Below, piece by piece: positions 41,074-53,285 of a stretch of DNA of 64,000 nucleotides. Source of the DNA: Drechmeria coniospora (taxonomy: Eukaryota; Ascomycota; Sordariomycetes; Hypocreales; Ophiocordycipitaceae); assembly GCF_001625195.1 (NCBI RefSeq), contig NC_054389.1, positions 10,598,520 through 10,662,519 on the forward strand. Direction: 5' to 3'. The translations under genes were made by a program, and so were the position numbers. The notes beneath the pieces are model-generated. The model saw only the letters and a list, made by a program, of their open reading frames with translations. It ran no database searches and was not told where the DNA came from. Position 1 is the stretch's first letter, and each line of letters starts with the position of its first letter.

Positions 41074-42826
41074 TGCAACATGGGAGATCCGCAAGCCTGT
41101 TGTTGCGCCAATGAAGGTCGAACTCACAACAGCATGGCTTTGCAAACGCGACGGGGACGGACACCTGGTAGACCCCGATGGAAAGGATAAAGCAGTATTT
41201 ACATGCGAAACGGTGTGGCGGGTTGAGTTTGACTGAATGAAAGGCAAACCCAGTACCTACTTGTAGACGGACGTAAAAGTACGCGTCATGCTCCCGAGGT
41301 CCCCTCGGTTGACAAGCAAGAACTACTTTGGCATGGACTGACCAGCTGCTGTCATTCACCGCATTCTCAGTGCAGGCACCTGTATGCAGCTGCAGCTAGA
41401 CATTGACGCTCCTTGTCCGCGATGTGCCTACTATCTCTCTCCTTTTCTAGCATGAAAGCAAGGCGTCAAGCAGGATTGCTCTATCGTCAACTGCATCCGT
41501 ACGGGGTACCCCGTACTGCAGTATGTTGTACAGTACGTTGTACTAAGGCACTTAGGGTAATATATTATTACTTGTACGGAGTAGTACTCCGTAATAATTC
41601 TTGTACTTGACATGTACAGTAAGTAGTCTTAGTCAATATTATCTCTTAGCAATATCAATATTAATACTGCTTGCTTGCTCGGTGCGGAAAGTCACGTGAC
41701 AAGGCTAAATTCCCCCGCCGGAAATGCCAATGCAGTGCCGTGATTGGCTTCCCGTGGCAAACCATGTGGCGCGGCCGTCGGCCCCTACAGCAGACCTGGC
41801 TGGTAATACTGGGATCAGACAGGTAAGTAAGTACTTAGGTTCCCGCCCGTGCAGCCTCGCGGCAGGCACTAGCCACATGGATGGATGAGGGAATGACCTG
41901 AACCTGAGCCTGAGCCGTGCGGCGGTAACTCATCCCGCCATCTCCGCCCTGTTTGCTCCAACGAGAACGAGGCCCAACGACGGACTTGCAAACAAAAGCC
42001 TCCACCCGTCTTCGCAGCAGCAACCGCGGCCGTTACCACCTCGTTTGCATTGCCCGTACCGTGCCGTACCGCACCCATCCTCGTACCATAAACTCAACAC
42101 CCTGCCGGACCAGACAGAGGACGGGCTAACCCCCCATTATTTCCTGTACGAGTTGCACAACTCCATCACCACCTTCGCCTCATTCTCCTGCTGCTCCTCT
42201 CTTTCGACTTCGGTCTCGTTCAGCAGCACGCACATCGACGGAGCGCACAAGTCGCTGCTGGCAAGCAATTCAATTCGACATCTCCACCCGCGCGAATCGC
42301 CTCCCCGCCTCTCGCCCCGTCTCGGCTCGTCCCGCTCGCAGGCGGCCAGCATCTGCATCTTCGACGACATCTCTCGCTACTCTGCCATCGTTGTGCGAGG
42401 ACAGCCACCGACCTCGGCTCGTCCCCGATCGGCATCTCCCATTGTCGGCCCAGGCAGACTGGTTGGCGACACCGGCAAACCTTCCGCTCATACCCTCATC
42501 CGGACGCCTCATCCTCCCCTTCCCCTTGGTGAAGGGGACCGACCGACTGCCCGACCGGCTGACCACCCGACTTCCTCGTCGCACAACGACCTTGTCGTGT
42601 CACGCGGCACCTAGTAGATCCTGCCGGCTATGCTGTAAGGCGTTCGCTTCCGCCTGTCGCAGTTCCTTTCCCCGCCATCGATCAATCACCCTGGCCATCG
42701 ACTGCGCCGCCAGCCTTGGTTACGCTTCGAGCCGCCGTTCTGAACCTCAGGTCGGACCGCGACTCCGCTTGACGCTTCCCGCTGCACACGCTGCACGTCG
42801 TTGCACATCCTTGCATCCCGCTTACA
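41074..42826. promoter_or_regulatory. Intergenic, promoter and long pyrimidine-rich leader of the SWIB gene
   Basis: 1.75 kb. GTAC-type words cluster at 41500-41620 (TGTACGGAGTAGTACTCCGTA). A perfect GTCACGTGAC palindrome (CACGTG E-box) is at 41691-41700, with CCAAT at 41727-41731 and its inverse ATTGG at 41743-41747. From about 42050 to 42820 the plus strand is strongly C/T-rich with few purine runs, as in fungal promoters and leaders. A frame at 40994-41236 is open but unsupported. Confidence 0.6.
41691..41700. promoter_or_regulatory. CACGTG E-box palindrome
   Basis: GTCACGTGAC is a 10-base perfect palindrome of the bHLH (Cbf1-type) class, 1.1 kb upstream of the SWIB gene ATG and close to two CCAAT boxes. 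Confidence 0.5.
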
Positions 42827-43995
42827 ATGAGCGCCCCACGTAAGCTGCCCCCTCCCCCCTATATCGCCATGTCGCCATATCAGCATGTCACCATATCGTC
42901 ACGTCACCACATCACCGTGCCATCGCATCGCCGCATCACCGTCAGCATAACCACCACTACCTTCGCCGTCCATCCATTCGGCTGACCGCGATCCAACAAC
43001 CGATGCTGACGCTCCAACAGTCTCGCCCGAAGAGCGCGAACGCTACACTCAAATCATTGATGGCATTCTCACCACGGCAGACCTCGAGACCATCTCCCGA
43101 AAGAAAATCCGGCAGGGTCTCGAGGCTTCTCTTGGCGGCCGCGACCTGAGCGACCAAAAGGTATCGTTGATGTCTTTTTTTTGTTTGGCTTCGCTCCGCG
43201 AACTTCTGCCGTCTTATCTACTCCAAAGGCCCTTGTTACTCCCCGATGCTAACAAGTATTCGTCGCAGGATGCGATTAAGAACCTCATCGAGGCTCGGTT
43301 CGATGCCGTGTCTGGAGCCGGCGCGGACTCGGTACCTGCATCATCCGTTCCGGAACCCTCTCCATACAAACGACCGGCTACCAACGGCGTGTCCGAAAAC
43401 GCCGAGACGGATCCGTCTGCTTCGCCCGAGCCTGTGAAGAAGAAGATTAAGCGGTCGTCGCCCTTGGAGGATGCAGATGCACGCCTCGCCGCTCAGCTGC
43501 AGGCGCAGGAGAACAGCCTAGCCCGCAGCCGTTCGACGAGGGGAGGCGGTGACCGCACGAGGGTTGCCAAGAAGAAGAAGGCGCCCCGGAAGAAGAGCGC
43601 GAAGAAAGTCGGCGGAGATGACGACAGCGATCTTGATGGCAGTCCAGACTCAGCCCCCAAGAGAAAGGCTGGCGGCGGCTTCCAGAAGCCCTTCATCCTG
43701 AGCGCCACCCTCGCCGCACTCTGTGGCGAGACCCAGGTAGGTCCGACGGCGGCCTGCCGTGTGGAGATCTTGGGGCGCTCAATGACCAATGCTAACCTAG
43801 CCGCAGCTGTCCCGTCCTCAGGTCGTCAAGAAGCTGTGGGAGCACATCAAGGCGAACGACCTCCAAGACCCCAGCGATAAGCGCCAGATTCGCTGCGACG
43901 ACAAGATGCACGCCGTTTTCAAGCAGGCCAGGGTCGACATGTTCCGCATGAACAAGGACATCGGCAGCCACCTGTACCCCGTTGGCGAAGAGTAG
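42827..43995 (+). CDS. DEK_C and SWIB/MDM2 domain protein (Tri1/Uaf30-like)
   Basis: A 269-residue chromatin-type protein. Exons: 42827-42839 (only 13 nt: MSAP plus one base), 43021-43160, 43269-43736, 43807-43995. The first intron is long for this window (181 nt) and has a degenerate CATATCGTCAC-type repeat. The N-terminal DEK_C helix domain (SPEERERYTQIIDGIL, ETISRKKIRQGLEASLG, DAIKNLIEARFDAV) is followed by a Ser/Pro/Lys-rich linker with basic clusters (KKKIKRSS, KKKKAPRKKSAKK) that should act as nuclear signals. The SWIB domain is FQKPFILSATLAALCGETQLSRPQVVKKLWEHIKANDLQDPSDKRQIRCDDKM... to the end. Relatives are Uaf30 of the RNA polymerase I upstream factor and Tri1. Confidence 0.93.
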
Positions 43996-45626
43996 TGGCC
44001 GGACTCGATCGCTTGCTGACCCGCGGAAGACATGGGGCGAAAGCTGTCAACGCGCGCGCCGTCTTGTCTAGTTGGACAGTTGTACGACACCTAACGCGGT
44101 TATGGCGCAAAGGGGGAGTATCTACCTATCTGATTTGCGATTTGTCGTTTGGCACATGGGCCGGTAGCATAGGTCACGCGAGCACAGGAGAGTGGAGCTT
44201 GATATCACTGATTTCTGTTTTGTTTGCACCTCGACCACAGGAGAGAGAGTCTGGTGAGGGCGTATTTTTTTTTTTGGCGAAAGATGTCAGGCCCAACATC
44301 GTTGCTGGCTTCCGTGCCCTGGGTGCGGAAGTCTTTTGTCTGTACGCACAGCACAGCACGTTCATGTACACCCTCTGTTTCCGACGGCCAATCGAAAATG
44401 TTGCAAAATGCGGGATCGGATCGGATCGGATCGGATAGGAAGATGGAACTGGGATCAGAGAAGCGTTGTCTGTCTCTGCGTCTCTGTGTCTCTGTGACTA
44501 CGGATACTTGACGTTGACATTAATGGCTAGAGCTGGTGTGGGAAATGTATCCATCGATATATGAGGGTTAAACATGTCTTAATGAAACTGACGGGATAAA
44601 AAAGGGCGTCCCCCATTCTCTGGCTCGGAACAGAGCTTTATGTTTTGTGGGCAGAAAGCTGCTTGGGGCGAGGCAGCACTGGCGGGTAGGATCAACATCC
44701 ATGTGCTCCGCAACGTTGAGCGGCTGCACGGGACACTTTTTTGCTACATAGTTATTGGTATCGACACTAAGGTTACTGATACGAACCCCCCATAATAATA
44801 ACTCATAGCTGTACATGCACGCCTAGCTTGCTCAATTGCTGGAGAAAAGCCAAGCAATTGTGACAGGATGAACAATGCTCCGTAATAGCACCTGTAGGAG
44901 TCAGTATTACTTACGCATCAGTATTAATTATTACATGTAAGTAAGTAGCTGCATTGGGAGTGAAGACACCAACCTCCGGAGTACAGATAAGTACCTAAGT
45001 ACCTATTGCCTACCATCCAGATACCGGTACATTATTAGTACATAAGTGCAAGCAGTAGGTACTGCCCTCCCAGTAGCTATTGCTAGTGCTTTCCTGGTAC
45101 TTTGGTTGGCGAGCAAGGTACCGAGACAAAGGCGAGGCCCTGTGTTCACTGCCAGCCCCGAATGAGTCTCTGAATGAGTCACAGAGCGTTGTATGCCTGT
45201 AATTCAGGGCCCAGCAAGCGAGTTGTACTTGTATTCACTGACAAATGCAATTGCGGCTGGGCTGGGAGAGATTTGGTCCTGGTTCCCAAGCCCCCCCCTT
45301 CCCCCCCCCACTTGAGCAAGACTGTCACCCCGCCCCGCCAGCTCCCCATCGAATATCAAGATTTCCTTCTATTCACAAAACTCAGCCAAAAGCTTCCACT
45401 CCATCAGTTCGGTTTTTGCCAGTCAACATTACCCCGAGAACCAACGGAAACAAAGCCCTCGGACAGCCTGACTGCTACTGCTTCCATCGCCGTCGTCACG
45501 GCCAACAAGCAACCAAGCCAATCGCACTGCAGCTCCATTCCAATCGCCGTTTTCTCGTGCTGGGACCGAAGGGTGGTGACAACGGGTAGAATCTCAAACA
45601 TCGCCCTTCCCAATCTGCCCGTGGTC
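43996..45626. repeat. Intergenic with pentanucleotide and GTAC repeats
   Basis: 1.6 kb gap. A GGATC tandem runs from 44413 to 44436, followed by a TCTCTG-type imperfect repeat at 44470-44500. GTAC words cluster at 44890-45080 (AAGTAAGTAGC, AGTACCTAAGTACC). The final 300 bases are C-rich leader of the Hel2 gene, which includes an in-frame ATG at 45174. Confidence 0.6.
44413..44436. repeat. Pentanucleotide tandem repeat (GGATC)
   Basis: About five copies of GGATC, non-coding, downstream of the SWIB gene. Confidence 0.9.
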
Positions 45627-48088
45627 ATGTTACCTCCCGAAGGAGGAGCATCTGCTTCCGGGCGAGGTGGCTCCGGCTCTAGGGGACGTCAGCGAGGGTC
45701 TCGTGGTCGAGGCGGAAACAAGAGAGGGAGAAGGGGCCAGGGACCAGCTGGCCAGGAAGGCCGTGACGGCCATGCGAGGCCACCGAGGGGCCCTGAAGCT
45801 CAGCACGATGCCGCCGCCTCCTCTGCGAGCTCTCATACGGCCAATATGTCGACTGGTGGACAGAGGCCTGCGGATGAGGCCGCTGCTGACGATGCCGACG
45901 TCTGCTTCATCTGTGCAAACCCAGTGACCCATCATTCGATTGCCCCCTGCAACCACACGACCTGTCATATATGTGGCCTACGCATGCGAGCACTTTACAA
46001 AACAAAGGACTGCGCACACTGCCGAGTACGCCCCCTTTTTGGAGTCGTGTGTGCTGTTTCACGTTGGAAGCGAGCTGATACTAACACGTTTGTCATCAGA
46101 CCCCAGCTCCGTTCGTCATATTCACCGACGACTCCGAGAAGCGATTCGAGCAATACGTAGACAAGGACTTCACTACCACCGACACCAACGTCGGCATCAA
46201 GTACACCAATGAAGACATTGTCGGCGATACCGTCCTTCTTCTACGCTACAACTGCCCCGATGCATCCTGCGACGTTGCCGGCCTCGGCTGGCCTGACCTC
46301 CATCGCCACGTCAAGTCTGCCCATAAGAAACGGATGTGCGATCTCTGCACCCGTAACAAGAAGGTCTTCACCCACGAGCACGAGCTCTTCTCCGACAAGG
46401 AGCTGGAGAAGCACATGCGCCACGGCGACGACAAACCTGGCACCGCCGAGCAAACCGGCTTCAAAGGCCACCCACTCTGCGGCTTCTGTGGCGAGCGATT
46501 CTACGACGACGACAAGCTGTACGAGCATTGCCGAATGAAGCACGAGCGTTGCTTCCTCTGCGACCGGAGAGACTCGAGGGAGCCCCACTACTACAGAGAC
46601 TACCATGCGCTCGAAGAGCACTTCAAGAAGGACCACTTCTTGTGCGCCAACGGCGAGTGCTTGGAAAAGAAGTTTATCGTCTTCGAGTCCGAGATAGACC
46701 TGCAAGCCCACCAGCTGAGTGAACATGGAGGCAGGACGGCTGGTCGAGAGGCCAGGCTGGTAGACATCTCGAGCTTCGATATTCGGCAATCCTATCAGCA
46801 GGAAAGAAGAGGAGGCGGCGGTGGTCGAGAACCGAGAGATGGCGACGGTCGGGGGGGCAGAGGCAGAGGAGGTGGCAGGGGGAGGGATCCGAACGAAGAC
46901 GTGGTTCCGCTCACCTCTGCACAGCCGCTGCGTCGAGACGAGATCGCCTTCCAGCGCCAGATGGCCATTCATTCGGCCCAGTCAGTGTCGAACCGGACAT
47001 TTGGCGGACAGCTCACAGCCCCCACTCCAGCCCAAGCAGCAGCGTTATCGCGCCAAAGCAGCGCATCCAATACGCCCAGGGCTACGACACCCAGGGCCAC
47101 GAAACCCAAGGCTCCGACGCCAAGGGCTTCGACACCAAACGCCGGTCAGAGCAGCGCCGCCGGTCAGCTGGCATCGCTCTCCCTCAACGACACCTCCAAC
47201 ATGTCGGCCGAGGAGCGCGCCCGTCTCGTCCGCCACAACTCGGTCGTTGAGCGCGCCGCCAACTTGCTCGGCAACGACCGCAGCAAAGTTTCCCAGTTCC
47301 GAGATCATGTTTCCGCTTACCGCCAGGGCAGCTTCACCGCTCCCCAACTCATCGACGCCTTCTTCGTCCTCTTTGCGGACGTCTCGTCCAACGCGCTCGG
47401 TACTCTTGTACGCGAAGTGGCCGATTTATTCGAAGACAAGTCCAAGGCCGACAGCCTACGCAAGGCTTGGCAGGACTGGCGAGCCATCAACGAGGACTAC
47501 CCCAGTCTGCCGGACCTTAGCGGCATGCATGGCACGACAACCAGCTCGTCCGGATGGTCAATGGTTTCTTCCTCGAACCCCGCGCTTTCCAAGGCGGCGC
47601 CGAGCCGGGTGCTGAAGCTAAAGAACAGCACAAAGTCAGGAGGAGGTCCTGCCCCGGTGACCCAGACTGGGCCACCGGGTTGGGCGGCACCGCCAACGAC
47701 TCGCCCGTCACCATCACCTGCTTTCCCATCCCTGCCTGCATCGGGGTCTTCCTCCGCCGACACTTCCCGTCCGTCCTGGGTGGGCTCGTCATCGTCATCA
47801 GCCCAACCGTCACAGCCCCGAACTGCGACCGGTCGAGGCAGCGCTAGGAGTGCTGACGCGTTTCCCGCTCTGCCTGCCGCTCCGAAGCCTCTGACCACCA
47901 TCTTTGGTTACGGCACTGGCCGCGCCGTGAGGAGAGATTATGGCCACGCCGAGTCCAATTTCCAGTGGGGCAGCGGCCCATCGACCCTCGCGACCCCGGA
48001 GCAGGAGTCGACAGACCACACTGACGAAGCCGCCGGCAAAGGCAAGAAGGGAGGCAAGAAGAAAAAGGTGCTGGTTCAATGGGGATAG
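45627..48088 (+). CDS. hel2: RING-type E3 ubiquitin ligase Hel2 (ZNF598-like)
   Basis: A 795-residue ribosome-quality-control ligase that ubiquitinates 40S proteins on collided ribosomes. Exons: 45627-46025 and 46100-48088; the 74-nt intron (GTACGC...ATCAG, branch CTAAC) lies just after the RING. The N-terminal 75 residues are Gly/Arg-rich. The RING is CFICANPVTHHSIAPCNHTTCHICGLRMRAL...CAHCR. A row of C2H2-type fingers follows (CPDASCDVAGLGWPDLHRHVKSAH, MCDLCTRNKKVF, LCGFCGERFYDDDKLYEHCRMKH, CFLCDR...HYYRDYHALEEHFKKDH). The C-terminal half is low-complexity, with one folded block (VVERAANLLGNDRSKVSQFRDHVSAYRQG) and a Lys-rich tail. I chose the ATG at 45627; an in-frame ATG at 45174 would add 151 leader-like residues. 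Convergent with ire1. Confidence 0.94.
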
Positions 48089-48491
48089 CGGTTGGCACCA
48101 ACAACCACGTTTCGAGGACCCTCGGTTTTGTACAGTACGTTACTTGGGAGATTATCGAGTGGTAAGCCCTCATGATTCGCTATCTTCCGGCATGGACATG
48201 GATCAGGGGGGTGGGATTATATATACGTGTCCGGACACGTGCAGGTAGACATGGAAAATTACGAGGATGGATTGATGCCACTCGCTTCCTGAAGTCGAGG
48301 TGTTTTCAATGCAAAAATGCATCCCAAAGCCATAAACCAAGCAGAAAATACGTAGAATACATATCATAACAATCAAGCCGCCTTGTTCCAAGACGAGCAA
48401 GAATCTCACAGCCATACTTGTTCCTATCCAAAATTGACCCCTTCACGTGCCGCGCTCCGCATCCTTCGCTTGCCGACACGCCGGCCATCAT
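48089..48491. other. Intergenic, convergent
   Basis: 400 bases holding the 3' ends of hel2 and ire1. An ATATATACGTGTCCGGACACGTG stretch at 48218-48240 contains the perfect palindrome CACGTGTCCGGACACGTG shifted by one base (ACGTGTCCGGACACGT), possibly a terminator hairpin. Confidence 0.5.
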
Positions 48492-51400
48492 TCACAAGTT
48501 GGCAGGCTCATAATACTCCCTGAATCGATCCGTCTTCTCCCACTCGACGTTGTACACGACGTTCCAGCACACAAGGAGTAGCATCGGGAACCTTGTCGTC
48601 CAATAGGACAGATATCCCTCCGGTAACGGCCCGACGGTGCGCTTCAGCGAGTCTGTCATGTCCTCATAGTGGTTGCGCTTGTTGCGCAAGGCACGCAGCA
48701 GGTCCAGCAGCCTAGACCCCGTGTACTTGCGCTGCTTGCCCAGTGAGTCGACAAAGTCGCGCGAGAGTACCCGCATAAATTCACCCTTGGTGACCTGCGG
48801 AGCATGCCTCTCGAGCTCCAGAAGCGCCGGCGACGGCGGTTCCCTCGGCTCCTTTTCGAAATGATCCGAAACGTCGCAGAGGAAGGCCAGACGTTTCTTG
48901 GCCGACCAGAAAAAGGGGTGGCACATGACTTCTCGAGCGCTGGGTCGCTCGCGCGGATCTGCTTGGAGCATCGACGCAATCAGATTCTTGGCCTCGTAGG
49001 CCACGTCACCGAGCGAGTCGAGCGGTCGTAGGTTGTGACTGCCTTTGCGAATGTTCACCTCGCGCATGTACCTGTCGCCACAGTCAAACGGATGAGAACC
49101 GTTTGTCAGGACGTAGAAGAAGACGAGGCCCAGCGAGAATATGTCGATGGCACGGGTCGCCCGTCGATTGCTGGCCGTGGTTCCATCTGCAACGTGCGCT
49201 GAACCAGAACCGCTGTGCGTGCTGGCTTCGACCATGGCCACGTCGCGGGCGTCATCGTTCAGGAGAAGTTCGGGAGCACGCCAGCCCGAGGTTCCGGCCG
49301 CTCGACCCGTCGTGGCTCCAAAGGACGACTGCCCGTCCTCCATCTTCTTGCACAAGCCAAAATCGGAGACGAGCAGCCGCGGCTTGCCATCCTTGCCCAT
49401 ATTGACAAGAATATTCTGGGGCTTCAAGTCGCGATGGACGATTCGCAGAGTGTGGAGGTGGCTAATTCCGTTCGTGATCTGGTACAGGACCCCGGGTACG
49501 TCGATCCTGCCGGCATTGGCCAGCTCGCGGTACGAATGTGGCCGTTCGACAACGTCCGCCAAGGACGCAGCGCAGCGCTCAAGAGCGATGTAGAGGAAAC
49601 CATCACGTATCTGTTGAGAATAATATCGGATCACTACCGGAGCCATTGATCAGCAAGGATAATCACAGGAAAGCGGGGGCACAAAACAAACCGTTCGGGT
49701 GATCGTCGCTCTCTCTCAGCAACCGTGTCTCCTGAGAAGCAATATCGTAAAATTGGATGAGCATACGCTTCACGGCAACCTCTCGACCGTCAAACTTTCC
49801 GGCGAACACCAAGGTTCCGTTGCTGCCGGTTCCCAGCTGCAGTTCGGTGTTGACTTCTATGTTCCCCATCCGGATGATGGGGCCGGTGACAGCCTGCATA
49901 TCGTTCGCAACCGTCATGACGTCGGGCTCCAGACTTGGTCTGTCGCCGAGCTTCTTGGCGTTGTTGACAGCCTCCTCCACCGTGGTCGCCGAATTCTCAT
50001 CCTCTCTCGACTGAGACGCCTCGAGGGCGCGTCCCTTGCGATGCTTGACGCCGCCTCGCCGGCCCCTGTGAGACTTCTTTTTCTTTTCCAGTACGACGCC
50101 CTGCTGCGCTTCGTTCGCGCCATTCACGGTCCCTTGCTCCGTCTTATTCTCGGCCGCGCTCAGCGCTGCTTGCGGTTCGTTTGATGCATCGGCCTTGTCG
50201 CCCTCAATAGGTGGGGTTGTCTCGACACCCAAGGGTCTGACCACGTCCCTAGCTTCTACCTGGCGCTGCTCGTCGCTCTCGTTCGTCTCATCCATGGCAG
50301 GTTGTCGGGCTTTGGATTCGTTCGAAACACCGGCTCGCATCCTGGCTTCTCTTTCCGCCAACACATCCGACGTCAGGTGCAGAAGGATATCCTTCAAGCT
50401 GCCGCCATGGATGCGCCAGCTGCGGTAAGCCCGACGAAGCTTCTTCTCGTTATAGATCAGGGCCGCGAAGAAGACGAGGAAGAGGATGGGGTTCCTGATA
50501 AAATCGACGACGCTATTCGCCGCACTCTGAGGAAGGCTCTTCACCTTGTCGACGATTGTTGGCTCTTCCGCCTCGACGGCAGGCACCTCGGGCACGTCAT
50601 CAGAGAGACTCTCGGCAGTTTCGCTGCCATCCGTAATCATGCCCGGGTTAATCACGGGCGGCTGCACGCTATCTCCTCCTCTGCGGGCGTCGAGGGAGTG
50701 GGTGCCGACGAGGGCCTTGGAGATTTTGTCCTCGTTGAGGTCGTCCCAGGCCGAGGCCATATCCCACCATCCTGGGAAGGTCGCCGGGGCGGTCGGGGCA
50801 TCGACGATGAGGGGATACGCGCGGCCGGACATAGCATACCAACTGCCGGTTTCCGTGTGGTTGAGAAAGATTCTCGTGCTGCGAACGCGAGCAACGTTCG
50901 GGTCCTGGGACGGCATCGCCGGCTGGGGTAAGACCACAAGTTCCGGATTGCTCTCCGTCGACGCATCCCAGGGTCTACAGATGTCAAAGACGCGAGCGAC
51001 GGGTGTGGCGAATTTTAGGCTGAAGAGCGGCGCCGGCTCGTCGGCACGGGCAATGTCAAAGGCATAGATTTTCCCATCGTGTCGGCTCGCGATGTAGCGG
51101 CTGTCGAGGGTCGTATGGTACTGTTGGAGCAAGTCGAAGTCGTAGTTGTTGGGTCCCCACTCGGCGTACTTGAGGGTGGCGATCGGTCTACCGTCACGGC
51201 GTTGGATACCGACCGTGTACTCGGTCCGACCGAGAGTGATGGTGCCTGTGGAGCTGCACTCGCGTGCGTCCTTGCCGTAGAAGTCGTTCGGTCGCTGGCA
51301 GCTCTCGGCTTCGTTGACTTGCGAGCCGGTGGAGCCGAACCACTTGAGGACTCGACCGGTGGCAGCATCGAGCGTCACCATAGTCGTCTTCTTGTCACCG

Positions 51401-52293
51401 GTGTAGACGACGGGAGGTTCTTCGTCGGCGAAGGGAGCGAGCTCCTCGACCAATCGCTTCATGGTGAAACCGGTGGAACGGGGGCGTGCGTCGGGGCTGG
51501 GGACCCAGACGTAGAGGCCGCCGTCGTGATTGGGCTCGACGGCCCAGATGTAGTGGTCGACGGGGTTGTAGTCATCGTCAAGGACCGAGTTGTTGACGCG
51601 GTGGTGGACTGTCTCCACCATGGGTTGGTCGACCTCTAGGTGCCAGCGCTCCTTGCCGGTCTTGCGATCGGTGGCGTAGAGGTCTCCATCGACGGTCGCC
51701 AGAAGAACAAAGTCTTCCACTTCCCAATCCTCCAGACTCCGCGCATTCTGCGGCGTGGCGACGCCAGCAGAGAGGGCACTGCTGGGTCGAAGATGTCTTG
51801 GGGAATTTGGTGCTCGAACGGACTGAGCCGGAGCCAAAGTTGCGATGGCGCTCGCATCGTCGGGGACAATGGTTGGCCTTTTGTGGGCCGGTTTATTTTT
51901 GTGGTTAACATCACGGGGGGATGATCGCTCGCCGGGCTTTTGCCTCGGCGGCTGTCCTACTCGCTCATGGTGCCGTCTCGAGGCCGCCGAAGCCTCGTCG
52001 TCGTCGTGAACCGGGCCTGTGGTCGCTGCGTATTCAGCGGCCTCTTCGGGCTTCGGATTGCCGAAATGGGCGGCGGCGTAATTGCGGATGGCGGCTTCGT
52101 TCTTGGCCTGCTGCTGCTGGCTGCTGCTGTCACCAGCCTGGGGAACAGGCAATGGCACGGCCTGAGGATGTTGCTTTTGCTGCTGCTGAGCATCGGCAAG
52201 TGGTAGCCATGGGAGGAGGAGGAAGGCGAAGGCGAGCAAGAGTTTCTGCTGTTGCGTGGACCCCCGCCCTTCAATCGGAGGCCGTCGCAGCAT
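48492..52293 (-). CDS. ire1: Unfolded-protein-response sensor kinase/endoribonuclease Ire1
   Basis: A 1247-residue ER transmembrane sensor. Exons: 52293-49692 and 49633-48492; the 58-nt intron (GTTTGT...GGTAG) interrupts the kinase at DHPN|VIRYYS. The signal peptide is LLLAFAFLLLPWLPLADA, followed by a Gln-rich stretch. The luminal beta-propeller region starts with DGDLYATDRKTGKERWHLE and includes YTGDKKTTMVTLDAATGRVLKWFG. The transmembrane helix is PILFLVFFAALIY at about residue 600. A basic/acidic linker precedes the kinase (GTGSNGTLVFAGKFDGREVAVKRML; HRDLKPQNIL; VSDFGLCKKM; TSGWRAPELL). The KEN RNase domain occupies about 1110-1247 and ends FREYYEPANL. All kinase and RNase landmarks are intact. 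In fungi it splices HAC1/hacA mRNA. Confidence 0.96.
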
Positions 52294-53173
52294 GTCGGAA
52301 GAATTTTCCCAGCGGTACGATCACATGGAGGCTCGCGTCATCCGTCGGCGGTCAGTCCAGTTTGCTGCCTCTTGCTTGCTTGGATCACGAAAGACGGCAG
52401 GGCTGTAGGGAGGCCATTCCAGTTACTTCGGTGACGGGCCGCGCAAGCAAGAGCGCAGGGTGAATCGAGTGAGGGGGTGGCGAAGAACCAGAGGTAGGGA
52501 GCGGACCGAGCGAAATTGGCCGAGCGACGATGGCGACCGTCGTCGTTTCGGTGAACTAATTTTGATAATGGTAAGACGCGGTTGTGGATTTGCCGGAAGG
52601 ATTCAATCGATCAATATTCATCCAGGAGGTGGGATGAGCGACGAGTTGAGGGCTGCCGGGGTGGAGAAGGAGGTGTACGAGCATTACCTACTGCAATACT
52701 CGGCTGGACGGAGGGATGGACGGATGGTTGGACGATGGTTGGATGAGTGGATGGGTGGATAGGTGGGTGGAGGGAACCAGCCAGAACCAGCACCATTAGG
52801 AGCACGCCATCCCTGCCGAATGGCTCGGCGCACTGCCACACCGTGCCATTGTTGAGCCTTTTTTCCTTGCGTGCTTGTTGCTTTTCCATCCGGAACGTGC
52901 CCGCACTGTGGCCAGTAAGTAATACAGTACATTTCGCACTACTGTACGGAGTACTTACATCTAATAAGTACATGTAAGGACGGAGTACGGAGTAAGTACA
53001 TGGACGGGGAACTGTAAGTAAGTACAGTACAGTACATGATTGCCGCCCTGCCTGCTTTTACTGGTATTTTTATTTCCATCGGTAATCGGCAGTGACGACA
53101 GCATTGCTCGTCTCGGTCGGTTCACACTGTGGCTGCAACCCGAGCCTCCTTGCCTCGTCGCTCGCATACAGTT

Positions 53174-53192
53174 GGGGGGGGGGGGGGGGGGG
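53174..53192. repeat. Homopolymer run of 19 G
   Basis: Uninterrupted G run, directly abutting the hairpin element. Its true length is uncertain because such runs are prone to sequencing and slippage error. Confidence 0.85.
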
Positions 53193-53285
53193 CAAAAAGT
53201 ATTTGCCCATCTTCAGGTACCATTTTCCATTAGGTTATATTGGACTTGGAATGTGGTACCTAAGGGTAGGCAAATACCTTTTGCC
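53191..53285. mobile_element. 95-bp hairpin with palindromic ends (MITE-like)
   Basis: Two 32-base arms, 53191-53222 and 53254-53285, are inverted copies matching at 27 of 32 positions; all five differences are transitions. The loop is 31 bases. Each arm ends in its own 17-base palindrome of the form GGCAAA-N5-TTTGCC (53191-53207 and 53269-53285). There is no coding capacity and no clear target-site duplication. It could be a miniature non-autonomous element, a regulatory cruciform or a structured transcript. The mobile-element label is inference. Confidence 0.45.

Noticed and set aside
40994..41236. Plus-strand frame overlapping and following the end of the DUF3445 gene
   Set aside because: Different frame from the last exon; the conserved WTYKGGHRW end has its own stop at 41073.
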